A stretch of 35,000 nucleotides of DNA from Chloroflexota bacterium (GCA_016199325.1 JACQGW010000311.1:1-35000); one strand, 5' to 3'. Numbered from the stretch's first letter, positions 1 to 8,923 are shown. Made by a program: numbers and translations. Notes: generated from the letters alone by a model not told the origin.

Positions 1-19
1 AGGTAGACGGTGCAACCAA

Positions 20-72
20 CCGTAGGGGCGTGATTCAATACGCCCAGGGCGCAATGAATTGCGCCCCTACGG
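20..72. repeat. Palindromic repeat, copy 1 (CCGTAGGGGCG family)
   Basis: The outer inverted repeat CCGTAGGGGCG (20-30) / CGCCCCTACGG (62-72) encloses two smaller palindromes: one around GGGCGTGATTCA and one around GCGCAATGAATTGCGC. A close copy lies at 18426-18481. The structure suggests a non-autonomous mobile or REP-like intergenic element. No protein is encoded. The surrounding 1-180 stretch shows no other gene. Confidence 0.75.
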
Positions 73-182
73 ATGGTATCCGGCGCCTGGAATACCCGAT
101 CAATTTCGAAACCCTCATAAACCGCCGGGGAGCGGAGAACGCTCACGACCACACAGGCTAACGGTCTTGCCCTCTCTTGGGA

Positions 183-227
183 TATAATGCTGTCAGCCGG
201 TCAGGCAGAGCTTCGCTTCGAGGAGGT
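183..227 (+). promoter_or_regulatory. -10 box and Shine-Dalgarno upstream of the SNF2 helicase gene
   Basis: A perfect TATAAT lies at 183-188, and a strong Shine-Dalgarno GAGGAGGT at 220-227, five to six bases before a TTG codon at 232. No good -35 box is seen at 16-18 bp spacing; the nearest TTG-containing hexamer (167-172) is too close. If TATAAT is the -10 element, transcription would begin near 195, downstream of the ATG at 187, which favours the TTG start. Confidence 0.4.
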
Positions 228-231
228 AGGC

Positions 232-3150
232 TTGCCTGCTGACCAAGGGGCCTGGGCGAACTCGTACACGCCGGGCGCGCTCGTTCGTGCTCGCGGGCGA
301 GACTGGGTTGTCTTGCCCTCGGACGACCCCGACCTATTGACCCTACGCCCTTTGACCGGTGGCGACGACGTTGCCGGCATCTTCCTGCCGATCGAGCACA
401 ACGCGGTCGCGCCAACGGAGTTCAAGCCACCCGATCCAGCGCGGGCGGGCGATGCCGCCGGTGGCATGCTTCTGCGCGACGCTGCCCGGTTGCGGTTGCG
501 CGATGGCGCAGCGCCGTTCCGATCGCTCGGACGGCTGTCGGTCGTCCCTCGCCCGTATCAGTTCGTGCCGCTGATCATGGCGCTCCGACTCGATCCCGTC
601 CGGCTCCTTATCGCCGACGACGTCGGCGTCGGGAAGACGATCGAGGCCGCGATGATCGCGCGTGAGCTGCTCGACCGCGGCGTGGCGCGCCGGCTCGCCG
701 TCATCTGCCCGGCGCATCTTTGCGACCAGTGGGAAGCCGAGCTTCGGGAGAAGTTCGTCCTCGACGCGACCGTCATCCAGCCATCGCGTATCGGGCGCCT
801 GGAGCGGAACCTGCCGCGCGCCGATCTCAGCATCTATCAGTACTATCCCCACCTCGTCGTCAGCATCGACTTCGTAAAGTCCGACCGAAACCGCGATCGT
901 TTCCTGCAAAACGCCCCGGACCTGATCATCGTCGACGAGGCACATATGGCGGCACGGCCCCGCGGTGACGCGGATCGCGTCCAGCACCAGCGGCACGAGT
1001 TCCTCCAGCAACTGGCCGCCGGCCGCGATCGCCACCTGATCCTGGTCACGGCCACGCCGCACAGCGGCGTCGAGGAGAGCTTCCGGTCGCTTCTGGGTCT
1101 GCTGAACCCCGCATTCGACGTTCAAGCGACCGGCGCGGAGCTCGACCGCCGTCAACTGCTGCCGCACATGGTCCAGCGGCGCCGCAGTGATCTCGTGAAC
1201 TGGCTCGGCACCGCGACCCCCTTCCCGGAACGGATCTCCGAGGAGCGAACCTACCGCCTCTCTGAACCCTATCGGTCGCTCTTCGAGGATGTGCTGTCGT
1301 ACTGTCGGGGGTCGCTCCGGGCGGCTGGCTCTCTTCGGGCACAACAACAGCGGGTCCGCCACTGGGCGGCCATCGCCCTCCTCCGGTGCGTGCTTTCCAG
1401 CCCGAACGCGGCAATCGCCGTTCTGACGGAGCGCGCGCGGCGGCAGGGCTTGGTGTCCGAAGCAGCGCCGACCGCCGAAGCAGTCGACGATGCCTACCGG
1501 CCACAGGTGCTTGATCCGCTTGAAGAAGAGACCATCGGCGACTACGTGCCCTCGGCTCCGGTCGAAGACGCCGACGCGCAATTGACGGATGGAGAGAAGC
1601 GCCGCCTTTCCCGCTTTCTCCAGCAGGCGCGCGATCTCGTCGGCCCCCTGAAGGACTCCAAGCTGGTCGAAGCGGCGACCGCCCTCGGCGAGATGCTCCG
1701 AGCCGGGTTTCGCCCGATCGTCTTCTGTCGCTTCATCGCCACGGCGAAGTACCTGGAATCGCAGATACGGGACCTGCTGGTTGGAGAGTTTTTCGACCTG
1801 CGCGTGACGGCCGTGACCGGCGAGATCGGCGATGAGGAGCGACGGGAGAAGGTCTTGGAGCTGGCGAGCGAGCCGCGCCGCATCCTCATCGCGACCGATT
1901 GCCTGAGCGAGGGCATCAACCTGCAGGACCATTTCGACGCGGTCGTCCACTACGACCTGCCCTGGAATCCGAATCGGCTAGAGCAACGGGAAGGGCGCGT
2001 CGATCGATTCGGCCAGCGGCGTCGGGAGGTGAAGGCGGCGATCCTCTACGGCGCCGACAACCCCGTCGACCTGACCGTGCTCGACGTCCTGATCCGGAAG
2101 GCGCGGACCATCCGCAACGATCTGGGCATTTCCGTGCCGGTGCCGGTCGAGTCGGAGCAGGTCATCCAGGCCGTGGTCAATACCGTGCTGCTGCGCGAAT
2201 CCACGGCCGGCATCCAGCTTCGGATGGCCCTCACCGATCCAGAAGTGAGCACGTTCCACGCCCACTGGGACATGGCGGCTCAGCAGGAGAAGGAGCATCG
2301 CGCCTTCTTCTCCCAGCACGCCATCAAGCCGGACGAGGTGCGCAAGGAGATCGAGGCGACCGAGCCGATCCTCGGAGACCCTGATGCCGTCCAACGCTTC
2401 CTCGGCAACGCCGCACAGCGGTTTGGTGGCGAGCTGCGGCCGAGCCGCCGCGAGGGAGTTTTCGATCTGGATCCGGGTGACCTGCGGGAATTCCTTGCGG
2501 CTCGGCAGATTGGTCGCTCCGCGCTGTCGGTGACGTTCGACCGGCTCAAAGACGAGCGGGCGCTCTACCTCGGGCGAACCCACCCGCTCGTCGCGGCGTT
2601 CTGCGATGCCGTCCTCGGTGCCGCGCTCTCGCCGGAGGCCGACCCGCGATTCGCCCGTTGCGGTGCTGTTTTCACGTCCGAGGTCCAGATCCGGACCGCC
2701 GTTGTGCTCCTCCGGATGCGGTACATGCTTCGAGAGATGGGGCTCCCCCTTCCCCCGGCCCCTTCCCCCAGCCGCGGGGGAAGGGGAGAGACGTCCGGGA
2801 CCCCGGCTCGTTTCGCCGAGGAGGTCGTGCTCGCGGCCTTCGTGCGGCGGGCGGGTGAGATCCATTGGATCGAGCCCTTCGATCGGGCGGCGCACTTGCT
2901 GCAGTCGGCCCGACCGGCGGCGAACATGTCGGCAACCGAGCGCAGCGACCACATCACCTGGGCACTGGACCTGCTGCGGGATCATGAGGGCTGGTTCGCG
3001 CCGGTCGTGGCCTGGCGCGTCCGGCAACTTCAGGAAGCGCACGGCCGCCTCCGCAAGCTGGTGAAGACACCCCGACTGGTCGTTCAGCCGCACACGCCGC
3101 CGGACATCCTCGGCTGCTACGTCCTCGTGCCGACGGGAGGTGGACGCTGA
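232..3150 (+). CDS. SNF2-family helicase/translocase, DrmD-like (defence island)
   Basis: This is a superfamily 2 SNF2-type ATPase predicted to translocate on DNA. Numbered from TTG 232 (972 aa), motif I GVGKT is at 132-136, DEAH at 235-238, and motif III TAT at 273-275. The C-terminal helicase lobe has TDCLSEGIN at 555-563 and QREGRVDRFGQ at 585-595. An ATG at 187 in the same frame would add 15 residues but overlaps a TATAAT and lacks a Shine-Dalgarno; TTG 232 has GAGGAGGT just upstream. Length, order and pairing with an adenine methylase match DrmD of class 1 DISARM, so restriction of unmodified DNA is the inferred role. Residues about 838-853 are low-complexity Pro/Gly/Arg sequence encoded by a palindromic repeat and look like an in-frame insertion. 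The stop overlaps the next start (TGATG), indicating translational coupling. Helicase identity is firm; the DISARM assignment is moderate. Confidence 0.9.
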   Translation: MPADQGAWANSYTPGALVRARGRDWVVLPSDDPDLLTLRPLTGGDDVAGIFLPIEHNAVAPTEFKPPDPARAGDAAGGMLLRDAARLRLRDGAAPFRSLGRLSVVPRPYQFVPLIMALRLDPVRLLIADDVGVGKTIEAAMIARELLDRGVARRLAVICPAHLCDQWEAELREKFVLDATVIQPSRIGRLERNLPRADLSIYQYYPHLVVSIDFVKSDRNRDRFLQNAPDLIIVDEAHMAARPRGDADRVQHQRHEFLQQLAAGRDRHLILVTATPHSGVEESFRSLLGLLNPAFDVQATGAELDRRQLLPHMVQRRRSDLVNWLGTATPFPERISEERTYRLSEPYRSLFEDVLSYCRGSLRAAGSLRAQQQRVRHWAAIALLRCVLSSPNAAIAVLTERARRQGLVSEAAPTAEAVDDAYRPQVLDPLEEETIGDYVPSAPVEDADAQLTDGEKRRLSRFLQQARDLVGPLKDSKLVEAATALGEMLRAGFRPIVFCRFIATAKYLESQIRDLLVGEFFDLRVTAVTGEIGDEERREKVLELASEPRRILIATDCLSEGINLQDHFDAVVHYDLPWNPNRLEQREGRVDRFGQRRREVKAAILYGADNPVDLTVLDVLIRKARTIRNDLGISVPVPVESEQVIQAVVNTVLLRESTAGIQLRMALTDPEVSTFHAHWDMAAQQEKEHRAFFSQHAIKPDEVRKEIEATEPILGDPDAVQRFLGNAAQRFGGELRPSRREGVFDLDPGDLREFLAARQIGRSALSVTFDRLKDERALYLGRTHPLVAAFCDAVLGAALSPEADPRFARCGAVFTSEVQIRTAVVLLRMRYMLREMGLPLPPAPSPSRGGRGETSGTPARFAEEVVLAAFVRRAGEIHWIEPFDRAAHLLQSARPAANMSATERSDHITWALDLLRDHEGWFAPVVAWRVRQLQEAHGRLRKLVKTPRLVVQPHTPPDILGCYVLVPTGGGR
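2743..2788. repeat. G/C-rich palindromic element inserted in frame in the SNF2 gene
   Basis: The perfect 11-bp inverted repeat CCCCTTCCCCC (2759-2769) / GGGGGAAGGGG (2776-2786) has a short loop and a C-rich left flank. It encodes a Pro/Arg/Gly-rich stretch that interrupts otherwise ordinary protein sequence without breaking the frame. The same element type occurs twice in the next gene (4431-4524). Confidence 0.75.
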
Positions 3151-6100
3151 TGGCCTACGGGACCATCGCCGTCGAGGGCGGCATCTTCCCCGGCGATCTC
3201 CTGGACCGGATCGGCACCGGTCAGGCCGTTGGCCAGCGCGCGGCCGACTTTGGCCTCGACGGCAGCCGGCGCCTGAGCGACGAGACCCAGGGGGCCTTCT
3301 CCGACGCCAGGTCGTACTGGGATGCCTTCCAGCGACGGCTTCAGCACTCTCGGGAAAGCCCGACGACCATCACGCGAGAGAGCTGGATCGTCCCGCTCCT
3401 GGAGCGGCTCGGCTTCGCGCTGGCCCTTCAGCGGAGCAGCGCCGTCGTCGGCGGCGAGAGCTATTTCCTCTCGCATCGGGCCGGCGCCGATCCCGACGCC
3501 CCGCCCGTGCATGTCGTCGCCATTGGCCAAGACCTTGACCGCCGGGCTGAGGCCACTCGCCGAAGCCCCCACGCGCTCGTTCAGGAATACCTGAATCGCT
3601 CAGACGCGCTGTGGGGCATCGTGACGAACGGCGAGGAGCTCCGCCTGCTGCGTGATTCCGCCCGCGTCGCCCACCCTGCCTACGTCGAGTTCAACCTGCG
3701 GGCGATGGTCGAGGGAAACGTCTACAGCGAGTTCGTCCTCCTCTACCGCTTGATCCACCGGTCGCGCCTCCCCGAAGGCGCCGCCGATGCCCACACCTGC
3801 CGGCTCGAGCAGTACTACCAGCAAGGTATCGAGGAGGGCGGTCGGGTTCGGGACCACCTGCGAGATGGCGTCGAAGCCGCCCTGCGCGAGCTCGGCGCTG
3901 CCCTGATCGAGCATCCGGCGAGCCACGCGCTTCGAGGTGCCCTGTCCGTCGGCCATCTGGACGCCATCGGCTATTACCGCCAGCTCCTGCGCCTCGTCTA
4001 CCGGCTGCTGTTCCTCTTCGTCGCCGAGGAGCGGCGGCTGATCTTCCCGCCGGATGCGGCCCGCGCCGACCGGCAGTGGATCTACACGGTGCATTACTCG
4101 GCCAGTCGGCTGCGTGACCGCTGCGAACGATACTTCGCGGCCGATACCTACGCCGACCTGTGGGCCGGAATGATCGAAGCGCTCCGGCTTTTCCGTAACG
4201 AGAGGGCGACGCAAGTCGGCCTCGCGCCGCTCGACGGCGAGCTCTTCGGGGCCGGCGCCTGCCCGGACCTTGAAACCGCGTCCTGCGAGAACCACCGGCT
4301 CCTGAGGGCGATCTGGCACCTCTCGACGTTCGCCGACGGCAACGTCCGGCGGCGGGTGAACTACGCCTGGCTCGACGTCGAGGAGCTTGGCTCCGTCTAC
4401 GAGAGCCTGCTGGACTACCGGCCGGAGATTTCCCTCTCCCCCCGGCCCCCTCTCCCAGCCGCGGGAGAGGGGGAGCGCGCGCTCCCTTCCCCCCCGAGTG
4501 GGGGAAGGGCCGGGGAAGGGGGGGCACTCTCGCGCTTCGACCTCGTCGCGGGCAGTGAGCGGCGGCAGACCGGCTCGTACTACACGCCGCCCCACTTCGT
4601 CCAGGAGTTGATCCAGCACGCGCTCGTGCCGGTGATGGACGAGCGGCTGGCAACGGCGAAGACCCCGATCGAAAAGGAGACCGCCCTCCTGGGCCTTCGT
4701 GTCTGCGACCCGGCCGCCGGCTCCGGGCACTTCCTCCTCGCAGCGGCGCGCCGCATCGGCCGCGATCTCGCCCGCGTCCGGACGGGCGAGGACGAGCCCA
4801 CGCCTTCTGAATACCGTCGGGCGGTCCGGGACGTCATTCGCCAGTGCATCTACGCCGTCGACCGGAACCCGCTGGCCGTCGACCTCTGTAAGGTCGCGCT
4901 CTGGATCGAGAGCCACGCCGCCGGCCTGCCTCTGAGCTTCCTCGACCACCACGTCAAGTGCGGCGATAGTCTCGTCGGCGTGGGCGATCTCGGCGCCCTG
5001 GCGAAGGGCATTCCAGACGAGGCGTACACGGCCACCGCGGGCGATGACCGGCGGGCGGCGACCTACTACAAGCGGCGGAACAAGGAAGAGCGCACGCAGC
5101 ACAGCCTGGATGCCTTCGGCGTCGTGCCGGAATCCCCGTCGACGCTGGCTCCGGACTTTCGCGAGCTGGCATCGCTGGATGAGCGAACGCCGGCCGACGT
5201 CGCCGCGAAGAAAGAGCTGTACGAGTCGCTCCGGGCACAGGGGACGAAGTGGTACACGGACAAGATCGCCTGTGATCTCTGGACGGCGGCATTCTTCACG
5301 CCGCTCCACCTGCCGGAAGGCTTTGCCCCTGACGTCGTGCCGACGACGGATACGGTCCGCCGCTACCTGGCGCAGCCGGCCGCCGCCCACGGCCAGCTCG
5401 TCGGGCAGGCAGTAGCCATTGCAACGCAGCACCCGTTCTTCCACTGGCCGCTTGAGTTCGCCGACGTCTTTGCCCAGGGCGGGTTTGACGCGGTGCTGGG
5501 GAATCCACCGTTCATGGGCGGAAAGAACATCAGCCCCAATCTGGGCGAGGACTACTTCAACTACCTGACAGCCGTCTTTGAACCGGCCGGGGGTCTTTCT
5601 GACCTCTGCGCCTATGTCTTCCGGCGCGCATTCGATGTACTCCGCCCTAATGGCCACATGGGTATGGTGGCAACCAAGACGATCAGTCAGGGAGACAGTC
5701 GCGAAGGCAGTCTGGCTGTCATTCTGGATCAGGCCGGCTCTATTATCAGTGCTCGTCGTTTCATCAAATGGCCGGGTGTAGCCAACGTAGAGGTGAATCT
5801 GGTAGGCATCCGTAAGGGCGCGTGGCTTGGGCCGCGGCGCTTGGATGGCAAATCCGTCTCGTTCATTTCAAGCCGCTTGGATGAGGAGCCCGAGGCGGAA
5901 CCCAAGGTCCTACGCCAGAATAGCGGCTTGTCCTATCAGGGTTCCATCATCTGGGGTATAGGCTTCGTGCTGGAGCCGCAAGAAGCCGAGCACCTAATGG
6001 CCAGAGACGCTCGTAACCGTGACTGTCTTTTTCCATACCTGACGGGTGAGGATCTCAACTCGCGCCCTGACCAGTCGCCCAGTCGCTGGGTCATCAACTT

Positions 6101-6857
6101 CTTTGACTGGGGTCTGGACCGGGCAGAGACATATCCGGATCTGATGAACATCGTGCTCGACAGGGTAAAGCCGGGGCGCGACAAGGTCAAACGCGACCGC
6201 AACCGGATGAACTGGTGGCTTTATGGCGAAAACCGTCCGGGCATGCACAGGGCCATCGCCCCATTGCGACGAGTGCTCGTGCGCAGCGAAGTCAGCGAGT
6301 TACACATGCTCAGCTTCGTGCCCAAGGACATGGTGTATTCGCACATGCTCGTGGTTTTCGCCTTCGACGACGGCTACCATTGCGCCCTGCTCCAGAGCAA
6401 CGTGCACGAGGCGTGGGTACGGCGCAACGCCTCCACTATGCGGACGGATATCCGCTACACGCCGACGGCCTGCTTCGAGACCTTCCCGTTTCCGCAGGCG
6501 CCGGCCGAGGAACACGTGAACTGGGCGGGCTACCTTGGGGACACCTACCACGAGCGGCGACGGCGAATCATGCTGGCGCGCAACCTGGGACTGACGAAGA
6601 CGTACAACCTGTTCCACAAGCCGGAGTGCCGGGACGATGACATCCAGGAGTTGCGCGGGCTGCATGCCGACATGGACCGGGCGATCCTGGCCTGCTATGG
6701 CTGGGATGATCTCGGAGCCGGCCACGGCTTTCACGCGAACGAGCGTGGCCAGACACGGTACACGGTCTCGCCGGAAGCGCGGCGGGAGATCCTGCGGCGG
6801 CTGCTGGAGTTGAATCTTTCGGTTGCCGCAGCTGAGAGAGCCGCTATCTCCCGATAG
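3150..6857 (+). CDS. Adenine-specific DNA methyltransferase, Eco57I/PglX type (DrmMI-like)
   Basis: This 1235-aa N6-adenine DNA methyltransferase would mark host DNA in the defence system. The SAM-binding motif I DPAAGSG is at residues 520-526 and the catalytic motif NPPF at 785-788. The pre-motif TGSYYTP and a motif-II-like IYAVDRNP surround motif I, as in PglX and type IIG enzymes. The roughly 400-residue N-terminal region resembles the helical/degenerate nuclease-like part of type IIG proteins, but I see no complete PD-(D/E)XK motif. The C-terminal 350 residues are the expected target-recognition region. Residues about 428-458 are encoded by two head-to-head palindromic repeats and fall just before the conserved FDLVAGSERRQTGSYYTP block, so they look inserted. 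The start overlaps the upstream stop by one base, with GGGAGGTGG as ribosome site. Methylase identity is firm; the exact system is inferred from its neighbours. Confidence 0.92.
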   Translation: MAYGTIAVEGGIFPGDLLDRIGTGQAVGQRAADFGLDGSRRLSDETQGAFSDARSYWDAFQRRLQHSRESPTTITRESWIVPLLERLGFALALQRSSAVVGGESYFLSHRAGADPDAPPVHVVAIGQDLDRRAEATRRSPHALVQEYLNRSDALWGIVTNGEELRLLRDSARVAHPAYVEFNLRAMVEGNVYSEFVLLYRLIHRSRLPEGAADAHTCRLEQYYQQGIEEGGRVRDHLRDGVEAALRELGAALIEHPASHALRGALSVGHLDAIGYYRQLLRLVYRLLFLFVAEERRLIFPPDAARADRQWIYTVHYSASRLRDRCERYFAADTYADLWAGMIEALRLFRNERATQVGLAPLDGELFGAGACPDLETASCENHRLLRAIWHLSTFADGNVRRRVNYAWLDVEELGSVYESLLDYRPEISLSPRPPLPAAGEGERALPSPPSGGRAGEGGALSRFDLVAGSERRQTGSYYTPPHFVQELIQHALVPVMDERLATAKTPIEKETALLGLRVCDPAAGSGHFLLAAARRIGRDLARVRTGEDEPTPSEYRRAVRDVIRQCIYAVDRNPLAVDLCKVALWIESHAAGLPLSFLDHHVKCGDSLVGVGDLGALAKGIPDEAYTATAGDDRRAATYYKRRNKEERTQHSLDAFGVVPESPSTLAPDFRELASLDERTPADVAAKKELYESLRAQGTKWYTDKIACDLWTAAFFTPLHLPEGFAPDVVPTTDTVRRYLAQPAAAHGQLVGQAVAIATQHPFFHWPLEFADVFAQGGFDAVLGNPPFMGGKNISPNLGEDYFNYLTAVFEPAGGLSDLCAYVFRRAFDVLRPNGHMGMVATKTISQGDSREGSLAVILDQAGSIISARRFIKWPGVANVEVNLVGIRKGAWLGPRRLDGKSVSFISSRLDEEPEAEPKVLRQNSGLSYQGSIIWGIGFVLEPQEAEHLMARDARNRDCLFPYLTGEDLNSRPDQSPSRWVINFFDWGLDRAETYPDLMNIVLDRVKPGRDKVKRDRNRMNWWLYGENRPGMHRAIAPLRRVLVRSEVSELHMLSFVPKDMVYSHMLVVFAFDDGYHCALLQSNVHEAWVRRNASTMRTDIRYTPTACFETFPFPQAPAEEHVNWAGYLGDTYHERRRRIMLARNLGLTKTYNLFHKPECRDDDIQELRGLHADMDRAILACYGWDDLGAGHGFHANERGQTRYTVSPEARREILRRLLELNLSVAAAERAAISR
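4431..4524. repeat. Paired inverted palindromic elements in frame in the methylase gene
   Basis: Element A (4431-4475) contains the perfect stem CCCCCTCTCCC (4446-4456) / GGGAGAGGGGG (4463-4473). Element B (4482-4524) contains CCCTTCCCCC / GGGGGAAGGG (4500-4509) and is in the opposite orientation, so the pair forms a larger inverted structure like a bacterial interspersed mosaic element. The pair encodes about 31 Pro/Gly/Arg/Glu-rich residues and keeps the frame open. Confidence 0.78.
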
Positions 6858-6880
6858 CCACGAGGAAGGTGCTTGCTACC

Positions 6881-8563
6881 ATGGGGCGTGTGCAAAGGCT
6901 CAGGATCGAGAACTATCGGTCTATTCAGGGTGCCATCGAGATCGCTTTCCCGTCGAAGGCGCCTCTCGTCCTTATTGGCGAGAACAATGCCGGTAAGTCG
7001 AACATCGTCCGGGCGCTGGATTTGGTGCTGGGAGAGATGTGGCCTGGCTCCTACGAGCCAGATGATCATGAGTTCTTCGGGCGTGACAGGAACGAGGCGA
7101 CAATTGGCATCACCATTGACTTGGATGGCGTGCACCACACAGACTACAACAGAACACACATCGTCTCGCAGCTTGCCTGGCAGTTCCCTACCGTCGGTGG
7201 TAGGGCGCTTCGGATGGTGTACGCCGGGGGTGGAGGATCCTCCTATGTCAGCAACGAAGTTCGGGGACAGTGCACGTGTATCTTGATTGGCGCGGACCGT
7301 CGCCTTTCTTACCAGCTTAGCTACACGTCGAAATACACTTTTCTGTCGAAGCTCATGAAACGGTTCCACGAGCGGTTGACTGCGGATCCCGAGCGCATGG
7401 CACAACTTCAGGGCTACTTCGCAGCGGTCAAGACACTCTTTGAAGGGGTAAGTGAATTCGCCGCGTTTCAGGACGAACTGCGGCAACAGGTCGCAGAGCT
7501 GTCGGGCAACCTCGCCTACAGCCTCGGGATCGATTTCTCCGCCTACGACCCCTCGAATTACTTTCACGCCCTTCAAGTCTACCCGCAGGAGAACAAACAG
7601 GTCCGGACGTTCGATGAGCTTGGCACGGGTCAGGAACAGATACTGGCCGTGAGTTTCGCCCAAGCGTACGCCAGGGCGTTCCGCGATGCCGGTGGCCTGG
7701 TCCTGGTGATCGAGGAGCCCGAGGCTCACCTTCACCCGCTCGCTCAGGAATGGATGGGACAGAAGATCTTCGAACTGGCTGAACAGGGCGTACAGGTCGT
7801 GGTGACGACGCACAGCCCAGCCTTCCTCGACGTCATGCACCTCGAAGGGTTTGTCCTGGTCCGAAAGGAAGGCGCTGCCACCAGCGTCGTTCAGCTCACC
7901 AGAAGCCAACTGGCCGAGCACTGTCAGAAAACTGGTGCACCCAAGACCACGTCAGGCACGGTCCTCCCCTTCTACGCGGCGGTGTCCACCGCTGAGATTC
8001 TCGCGGGATTTTTTGCCCGAAAGATCGTCCTGGTCGAAGGGCCTACGGAGGCACTGGCACTGCCCACGTATCTTGCCCATGTCGGGTTGGACCCGACGCG
8101 AGAGGGAATAGCCATCATCCCGGTTCATGGAGTCGGGAACCTCGCCAAGTGGTATCGGCTGTTCTCGGCCTATGGCATTCCCACGTACGTCATCTTCGAC
8201 AACGACGCGAAAGATGACAAGGTTGGAACCAAGCGCCGAGACATCTTGCAGACGCTCGGCGTCGACCCTGCAGAATACAGCCGACTGCTCTCTACCGATG
8301 AGTGGGTCGTGACCGATCAGTATTGCGTTTTCGGGACAGACTACGAGAAGACCATGCGGACATACTTTCCGGACGCGTATTCTGCACTTGAGGCGGAGGC
8401 CCACGACCAGTTCGGGCTGAGCGCAGATCAATCGAAACCTCTGGTCGCACGGCACGTAGCGGAGCGCCTCGCTTTGGCGGGATACCCGGTGGGCCTCAAG
8501 CAACTCAAGCAAGTGGCCTGGTCTATCTGTCACCTTGGCGAGCCAGATGAGTTACCATTCTGA
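6881..8563 (+). CDS. OLD-family ATP-dependent endonuclease (AAA ATPase + TOPRIM)
   Basis: The 560-aa protein joins an ABC/SMC-like ATPase to a TOPRIM nuclease. Numbered from ATG 6881, it opens with RLRIENYRSI and has Walker A GENNAGKS at 33-40. Walker B with EEPEAHLHP begins at 278, and a TTHSP switch follows. The TOPRIM domain carries VEGPTEAL with Glu386, then FDND with Asp440 and Asp442, the expected metal ligands. This matches OLD nucleases; the related GajA of Gabija works with a UvrD helicase, which is absent here. It starts about 23 bp after the methylase stop, in the same orientation, so it is probably co-transcribed and may supply the nuclease activity of the island. A GTG at 6869 could be an alternative start, but its Shine-Dalgarno spacing is too short; GAGGAAGG is better placed for ATG 6881. 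The family call is firm; membership of the neighbouring system is inferred. Confidence 0.9.
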   Translation: MGRVQRLRIENYRSIQGAIEIAFPSKAPLVLIGENNAGKSNIVRALDLVLGEMWPGSYEPDDHEFFGRDRNEATIGITIDLDGVHHTDYNRTHIVSQLAWQFPTVGGRALRMVYAGGGGSSYVSNEVRGQCTCILIGADRRLSYQLSYTSKYTFLSKLMKRFHERLTADPERMAQLQGYFAAVKTLFEGVSEFAAFQDELRQQVAELSGNLAYSLGIDFSAYDPSNYFHALQVYPQENKQVRTFDELGTGQEQILAVSFAQAYARAFRDAGGLVLVIEEPEAHLHPLAQEWMGQKIFELAEQGVQVVVTTHSPAFLDVMHLEGFVLVRKEGAATSVVQLTRSQLAEHCQKTGAPKTTSGTVLPFYAAVSTAEILAGFFARKIVLVEGPTEALALPTYLAHVGLDPTREGIAIIPVHGVGNLAKWYRLFSAYGIPTYVIFDNDAKDDKVGTKRRDILQTLGVDPAEYSRLLSTDEWVVTDQYCVFGTDYEKTMRTYFPDAYSALEAEAHDQFGLSADQSKPLVARHVAERLALAGYPVGLKQLKQVAWSICHLGEPDELPF

Positions 8564-8577
8564 GAGGGGGTTGAGCT

Positions 8578-8847
8578 ATGAGCCACGAGCTGCACATTGA
8601 GAATGGCAGAGCGTCTATGTTCTACGTCGACGAGGTGCCGTGGCACAAGCTGGGCACGAGGCTGAAACGGCCGCCGACGAGCGAACAGGCAATCCGGGCC
8701 GCGAACTTGAGCTGGGATGTGGTCAAGTTGCCCCTCTACGCGGCCATGGGTGGTGCCGTCCACCCGGTCCCGGATCGCTTTGCCGTGACCCGAGCCGATC
8801 GTTGGGGACGAGAGCCGGGCACAGCGAAAGAGTGGGCAAAGAATTGA
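8578..8847 (+). pseudogene. Truncated DUF932 (phage/plasmid-like TIGR03299) gene fragment
   Basis: The first 75 or so residues (MSHELHIENGRASM..., PWHKLGT, VPDRFAV) match the N-terminus of DUF932 proteins, which are usually around 300 residues or more and are common on phages and plasmids. After RADRWG the similarity ends and the frame closes at residue 89, so this looks like a decayed fragment. It has a good ribosome site (GAGAGGGGG) and follows the OLD gene by 14 bp. A functional short protein cannot be excluded. Confidence 0.65.
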
Positions 8848-8861
8848 CGCAGCCGGGCGAC

Positions 8862-8890
8862 TTCAAAAGAACGAACAATTGTGCTAGAAT
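8862..8890 (+). promoter_or_regulatory. Putative sigma-70 promoter before the HD remnant
   Basis: TTCAAA (8862-8867), a 17-bp spacer and TAGAAT (8885-8890) form a plausible housekeeping promoter about 34 bp before the HD gene start. This local AT-rich spot contrasts with the GC-rich surroundings, suggesting the HD/YwgA pair arrived or is expressed as its own unit inside the island. Confidence 0.5.
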
Positions 8891-8923
8891 AGGGATAGCC
8901 TTCCGGCACCGCGAGGCAGCGCA

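Noticed and set aside
343..1950. Long open frame on the minus strand (535 codons) opposite the SNF2 gene
   Set aside because: It lies antisense to a gene with all helicase motifs. Its product is low-complexity Arg/Asp/Gly-rich with no motif, as expected from the GC-biased third positions of the real gene.
3600..5657. Minus-strand open frame of 685 codons opposite the methylase
   Set aside because: Shadow of the methyltransferase gene; no domain and no ribosome site.
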